In this document: positions 60,455 to 64,000 of the stretch, piece after piece
Numbering within the stretch: position 1 is the stretch's first letter
Layout of the letters: each line of letters opens with the position of its first letter
Source: Luidia sarsii
Taxonomy: Eukaryota; Echinodermata; Asteroidea; Paxillosida; Luidiidae
Reading direction: 5' to 3'
DNA: 64,000 nucleotides
NCBI GenBank assembly: GCA_949987565.1
Contig: OX465115.1
Coordinates: 8,830,566 to 8,894,565, forward strand
The notes under the pieces: model-generated
Database searches by the model: none
What the model was told of the DNA's origin: nothing
Seen by the model: the letters and a program-made list of their open reading frames with translations, nothing else
Made by a program: the position numbers and the translations under genes

Positions 60455-62241
60455 ACTAGCGTTGTGACATCCCGGTCATTTTCAAAACCAGGAACCGGTG
60501 TCACCGAACCGGTCGGGAACCGGTGTACCAATTTTCTCTGACCATAATTAGCAAAAATCTAACTCTATAAGGAATAGTGTGTACTCCAATTCCATGGTTG
60601 TGAATTTGTAACATTTTTTTCTCCTCATAAATATAGTGAGTTTTCAATAAACTACCGAAGCTGTGATTTGTCTCATATATTTCCTCTCTGAAATTTGTTT
60701 GCAGTCTTGACCAACCTTTTGATCACAGCAAAATCGTTTTTTTTTATTCACATTTCTTTCCCAAAAACACATTTAGAATGACACTCGCGCACTGCGACAG
60801 ACATGCTTTCAGTTTCTACATCGATAATTAAATCGGCAACAAGCAACAGCGATAATAAAATTGGCAACAAGCAACATCGATAAAAAAAGACCTTCACTTG
60901 AGGTTTTTTATCTGGGTTTCTTTGATGACCAAAACAATTAAGCAGCATTGTTTTAACATTCGGTGGTCATTAGAATCATGGTGTCCGAAATGAAACGATC
61001 AATTGTGAAATCTACAGCAAGAGTGCTGTATCACAACACATGCATCTTGTAGACTGGTACCCTCCCATTCGGCCAGGATTTAAAACCACATGTGAGGCTG
61101 CTGAGGCAGGAACCATGCTGAAAAACACCTCAGGCCTGTACCCGTACTGCTGCATATTCAAGCGTGTACATGCAGTACACAAGCCTTTCATGTTGCATCA
61201 TCGCACTGCACATGGTGCGGAGCGCATAGGTTTCGCGACGAAAAAAAATCTATGCGTTTCGTAAAATATTGATCAGAGGTCGGACATTATGCAGTGGAGC
61301 TTTTTAATTTGTTATAATACTAGGGTATATTTTTTCTGAAACAGTTAAATGAAAAACTCATTTTTATTGTGCACTGCCATTAAAATAGTGTTGTCGGAAA
61401 GTGCCTTCGGCAGGGTCATATTCCAGGCATGCGCAGTCTGATCAGGTCATATTTCAGGCACATGCAGTTTGGCGGCCTTGGCCTGCAAAACAATAATTTT
61501 TGAATCGCGATCCACTTTCCTAATATATTGCCGTGTGTGCACAAAAACAAATTCATTCTTGAATCGGGATGATGCAATCCACTTCTCAACGATTTTCCTT
61601 TTCTAGCTGGATTGCACCTAATGATATGTAGATAACCATGGCTTATAAGACAACTCTATTCAATGAACCCAAGAATCGAGTGTTGAGTTGATTCAATTTC
61701 GGTTCCTCTTTTAAAGTATTGAATTGGATGCCACTGCGTCTTACAATCTCATAAACGAAGTAATGATACGTTGGTTTCGGATACCTGGGTTTTCTGCCAA
61801 GACTTTGGTTTTTGTTCTTCCCTGTAACATTATACTGAGGGTATCGCGCTTGATCCTGCTCGGATCGAAAAGTTAATTCGTTTAGAAAGAAATATTGCAC
61901 AATGCGCGCTGTGGCAGCAATGCTGTGTGCCTGCCATAGAGCTCTATGGTACCTGCATACAACCATGGAGCACATGTACGCCACGCTGGGGCGAGTGTGC
62001 GCAGCTCGCTAGCCAACATGACCTTTCGTATGCAAAATTCATTTTGAGAAGGAAAAGGAAATAAAGGTTTCCTCGACTTTTGTCGATGGAGGGACTTTTG
62101 AAAACCTTGTCTTTAACGTACTTTTCGATGTTTGATTTTTTCTTTGGATTAACTTTAGATTTGTGTAACTACGATGGGAAAACCAGTAACCATAGTTTTG
62201 ATGCACACCGCTGCCAGCTATAACCCTATTTGCTACATTAC
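60455..62241 (+). other. Unassigned; possible hAT-like debris, no gene supported
   Basis: At 60462-60540 repeated ACCGGT/GGAACCGGTG palindromes occur, similar to the block at 63265-63290 and to the start at 63530. This is compatible with an old inverted-repeat element, but I could not pair exact ends. ORFs of 74-113 residues (61040-61264 plus; 61984-61643 minus) have no family signature. Confidence 0.4.
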
Positions 62242-63260
62242 CAGGGCTTGAAACGAAAGGAGCGCGATCGCACTCGTGCTCCTCCACGCTCCTTAATGTT
62301 TTCCAAGGAGAGCAAAAAAAAGCGCTCCCTACAAATTTAACGAGAGCATTATGATTTTTTAAAAACCGTGAAAGTTTAATCACCTTGTTTTTTGTTGTTT
62401 TTTGTTCACATGAGTTTAAAAGCACAAATGTTTTTTTGTCAGAAATTTAAGACATTTGCCAACCAAATCTGCTCTAAAAACGGCTTTTGGGACCGTACTC
62501 GTCGTCGTGATTTACGTTGAGTTGAGGCTGATCGTTTGTCGATCGTGGTGCGAGATCGCGCGCTGCCTAGTGTGTGCACTCGGCACGTGTACGTATGCAA
62601 TGATTAGTAGACTTCCGCCAGCCCTTACAGTTGTTTTCTAACAAATAAACTAATTATGTTAATTACATTTATACCAGCGATATTTCGAGTTTCGCGGTCA
62701 ACCAAAGTACGCATACCAGATGAGAAATGTTTTTTTCTAGAATTCTAGAAAATTTGAGAAGGATTTTTCATTTCTTTCTTGAGATATTGGAAGTTCAAAT
62801 TTGCCAAATCGTTCCGTTCGGCCGCGGCAGATCGAGCTAAAATGGCGGAGAAAAAGTCAAACTCGTGTTTTCCCGCCGCCTAGCGCACTCTGTAAACATC
62901 GTCAAAATTTGTCGATTTTACCCTCAAATTGAAGCCTATATTCTCCTCTTTCTATTCATACCACTTTCAACATTAATGACTAAGGGATAAATATTAAATT
63001 ACGTGAAAACAACATTCGGAGACGAACGATGGAAGTAATGCATTTTAGTTATGACCGATTTCCCTTCGCGACGTTAACCAGGTTGGCAAGTCTAGGTTTG
63101 GTTTCCGCCTCTAAGTAAAGCCATAGCGACACTACAGGAGCTGTAGGGCCGAAACCAGCCTACGCACTGCACGTGACATGACACAACCCATCTTTGCACG
63201 CTGTATACTGCACAGTGCACATGCACAGCGGCTGCATGGCTGCATAGGACTACGATCACG
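62242..63260 (+). repeat. R3 (hAT-like) element, right end unresolved
   Basis: Begins with a hAT-type end CAGGGCTTGAAACG. 62440-62715 matches 46024-46275, and 62572-63250 matches the interior of the 58192 element (GATTAGTAGACTTCCGCCAG.., GGTTGGCAAGTCTAGG, GGGCCGAAACCAGCCTACGC). I did not find the complementary right end or a target duplication. Confidence 0.6.
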
Positions 63261-63309
63261 CGTTCCCCATCGGGACGGTAGGGAACCAGTGTGACCTACC
63301 GAACAAACC

Positions 63310-63525
63310 CAGCCTTACTGGGAACTTTTGAACAATTTCGAAAAAAAGAAAAAGAAATTTGATAGAACAGGGACTTCTGGACCTCTGGTTTAGCGTACCA
63401 GCGCTCTTACCACCTGGAGCTATTGCATCAAGCCCTTAAAACTGCGGCCTTCCTAAATCGTGTACATGTACATGTACATGTATCTCTTGGGATCACATCC
63501 TCGTTTTCAATCAGATGGAAACTAG
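63310..63525 (-). repeat. tRNA-derived SINE with recognisable A- and B-box
   Basis: The minus strand reads TAGCTCCAGGTGGTAAGAGC (A-box/D-arm region), GCTGGTACGCTAAACCAGAG (anticodon-arm-like) and GGTCCAGAAGTCCCTG (degenerate B-box), then a T-rich tail ending AAAAGTTCCCAGTAA. This is the most complete tRNA-like head in the window. A (TACATG)n run lies upstream at 63460-63483. Confidence 0.65.
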
Positions 63526-64000
63526 GCTTGTGCGGTTCCAGGATTTTTGAAGCCACTTCCGGTTCCAGTTAGGAACCACAGTTCCAAAGAAAAACATAAG
63601 ATTTGATTAAAAAACAAAAATACCTCAATGAGCGCAGTTTTGCGGACGCCACCATGAACTTGGAAGATTCAACCAGTACATGTACATGCACGTCTTTTAT
63701 GGCGACTTTCTTTTGCTTCAATGTATTGATAAAGTATACCGAATGCTGTTTTGGCAATTTGAGTCATTTATGTGTCCATAGGATGTATGAGAAATGTTTA
63801 AAAGATTTGCTTAAATTGTTTGGCTGCTCATTTGCCCAATATTTTTAATGGAAAATACAAAGCGGTTCAATAACGAAACCGTTAAACGAATGGAATCGTC
63901 CACACACAAATTTGGGTCTTCCCATTCTTAAAAAAGGGGTGATTTGATTTCATTTTGATGGAAAAAATAATAATTCCTGTAGACCGATGAATAAAGTATT
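63526..64000 (+). other. Window end; possible start of another inverted-repeat element
   Basis: CTTGTGCGGTTCCAGGA begins near 63522 and related GGTTC/GAACC blocks recur to 63890. No gene is supported. Confidence 0.35.

Noticed and set aside
61040..61984. Two ORFs of 74 and 113 residues
   Set aside because: No recognisable motif, and lengths are within chance for a window this size.

Overview
This is a repeat-rich, AT-rich stretch of a metazoan nuclear genome. It has spliced exons with GT..AG introns, DIRS-type, Penelope-like and L2/RTE-like retroelement remains, piggyBac and hAT DNA transposons, tRNA-derived SINEs, and many copies of the palindrome TACATGTA. I infer a marine invertebrate, possibly a non-vertebrate deuterostome such as a lancelet or hemichordate, but no single marker proves this. 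Nothing looks prokaryotic: there are no operons, rRNA genes or CRISPR arrays.

The only convincing host gene is glyceraldehyde-3-phosphate dehydrogenase on the minus strand. Six exons lie between 41270 and 24180. Their splice phases match, and they encode about 255 residues from the middle of the NAD-binding domain to the stop codon. The first ~75-80 residues were not found in the window. Its introns (up to 8.4 kb) hold most of the other coding remains: a gag-like ORF next to a tyrosine-recombinase N-terminus (38.55-40.0 kb), piggyBac-like transposase fragments (34.15-35.5 kb), a THAP-like zinc-finger exon (30.59 kb), a 0.7 kb TTAA-flanked MITE (27.6 kb), and L2-like, Penelope-like and RTE-like fragments (25.9-27.1 kb).

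Both ends of the window are dominated by one superfamily of repeats, here called R1 and R2. From 1 to 15948 there is a head-to-tail plus-strand array: six complete ~2.15 kb R1 units followed by shorter units. An R2 copy with a 0.6-1 kb GA tract follows (16.1-18.4 kb), joined directly to another short R1. From about 48.4 to 57.46 kb the same families form a minus-strand concatemer. Every copy shares one architecture: an optional 5' hairpin AGCTTTTCCG..CGGAAAAGCT, a (CTT)n tract, a body dense in TGACGTCA and CACGTG palindromes, a 3' subterminal copy of the hairpin arm, then a small hairpin (TCTGTT..AACAGA) exactly 9 nt before a terminal CTAG-like tetranucleotide flanked by T. I interpret this as non-autonomous rolling-circle (Helitron/Helentron-like) elements. 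Their concatemers cross family borders, and their 5' hairpin multiplies on its own. This is the best candidate here for something undescribed.

The remaining sequence holds a ~100 bp satellite of about 20 monomers (19.94-21.95 kb) that begins inside a truncated DIRS-like reverse transcriptase; a second DIRS-like tyrosine recombinase relic (42.9-43.8 kb); a ~100 bp tandem repeat (44.64-45.62 kb); two non-autonomous elements with perfect 8 bp target duplications (55186-56093 and 58192-59405, hAT-like); a third probable hAT-like element (46357-48306); and several SINE copies. No intact autonomous transposon was found.
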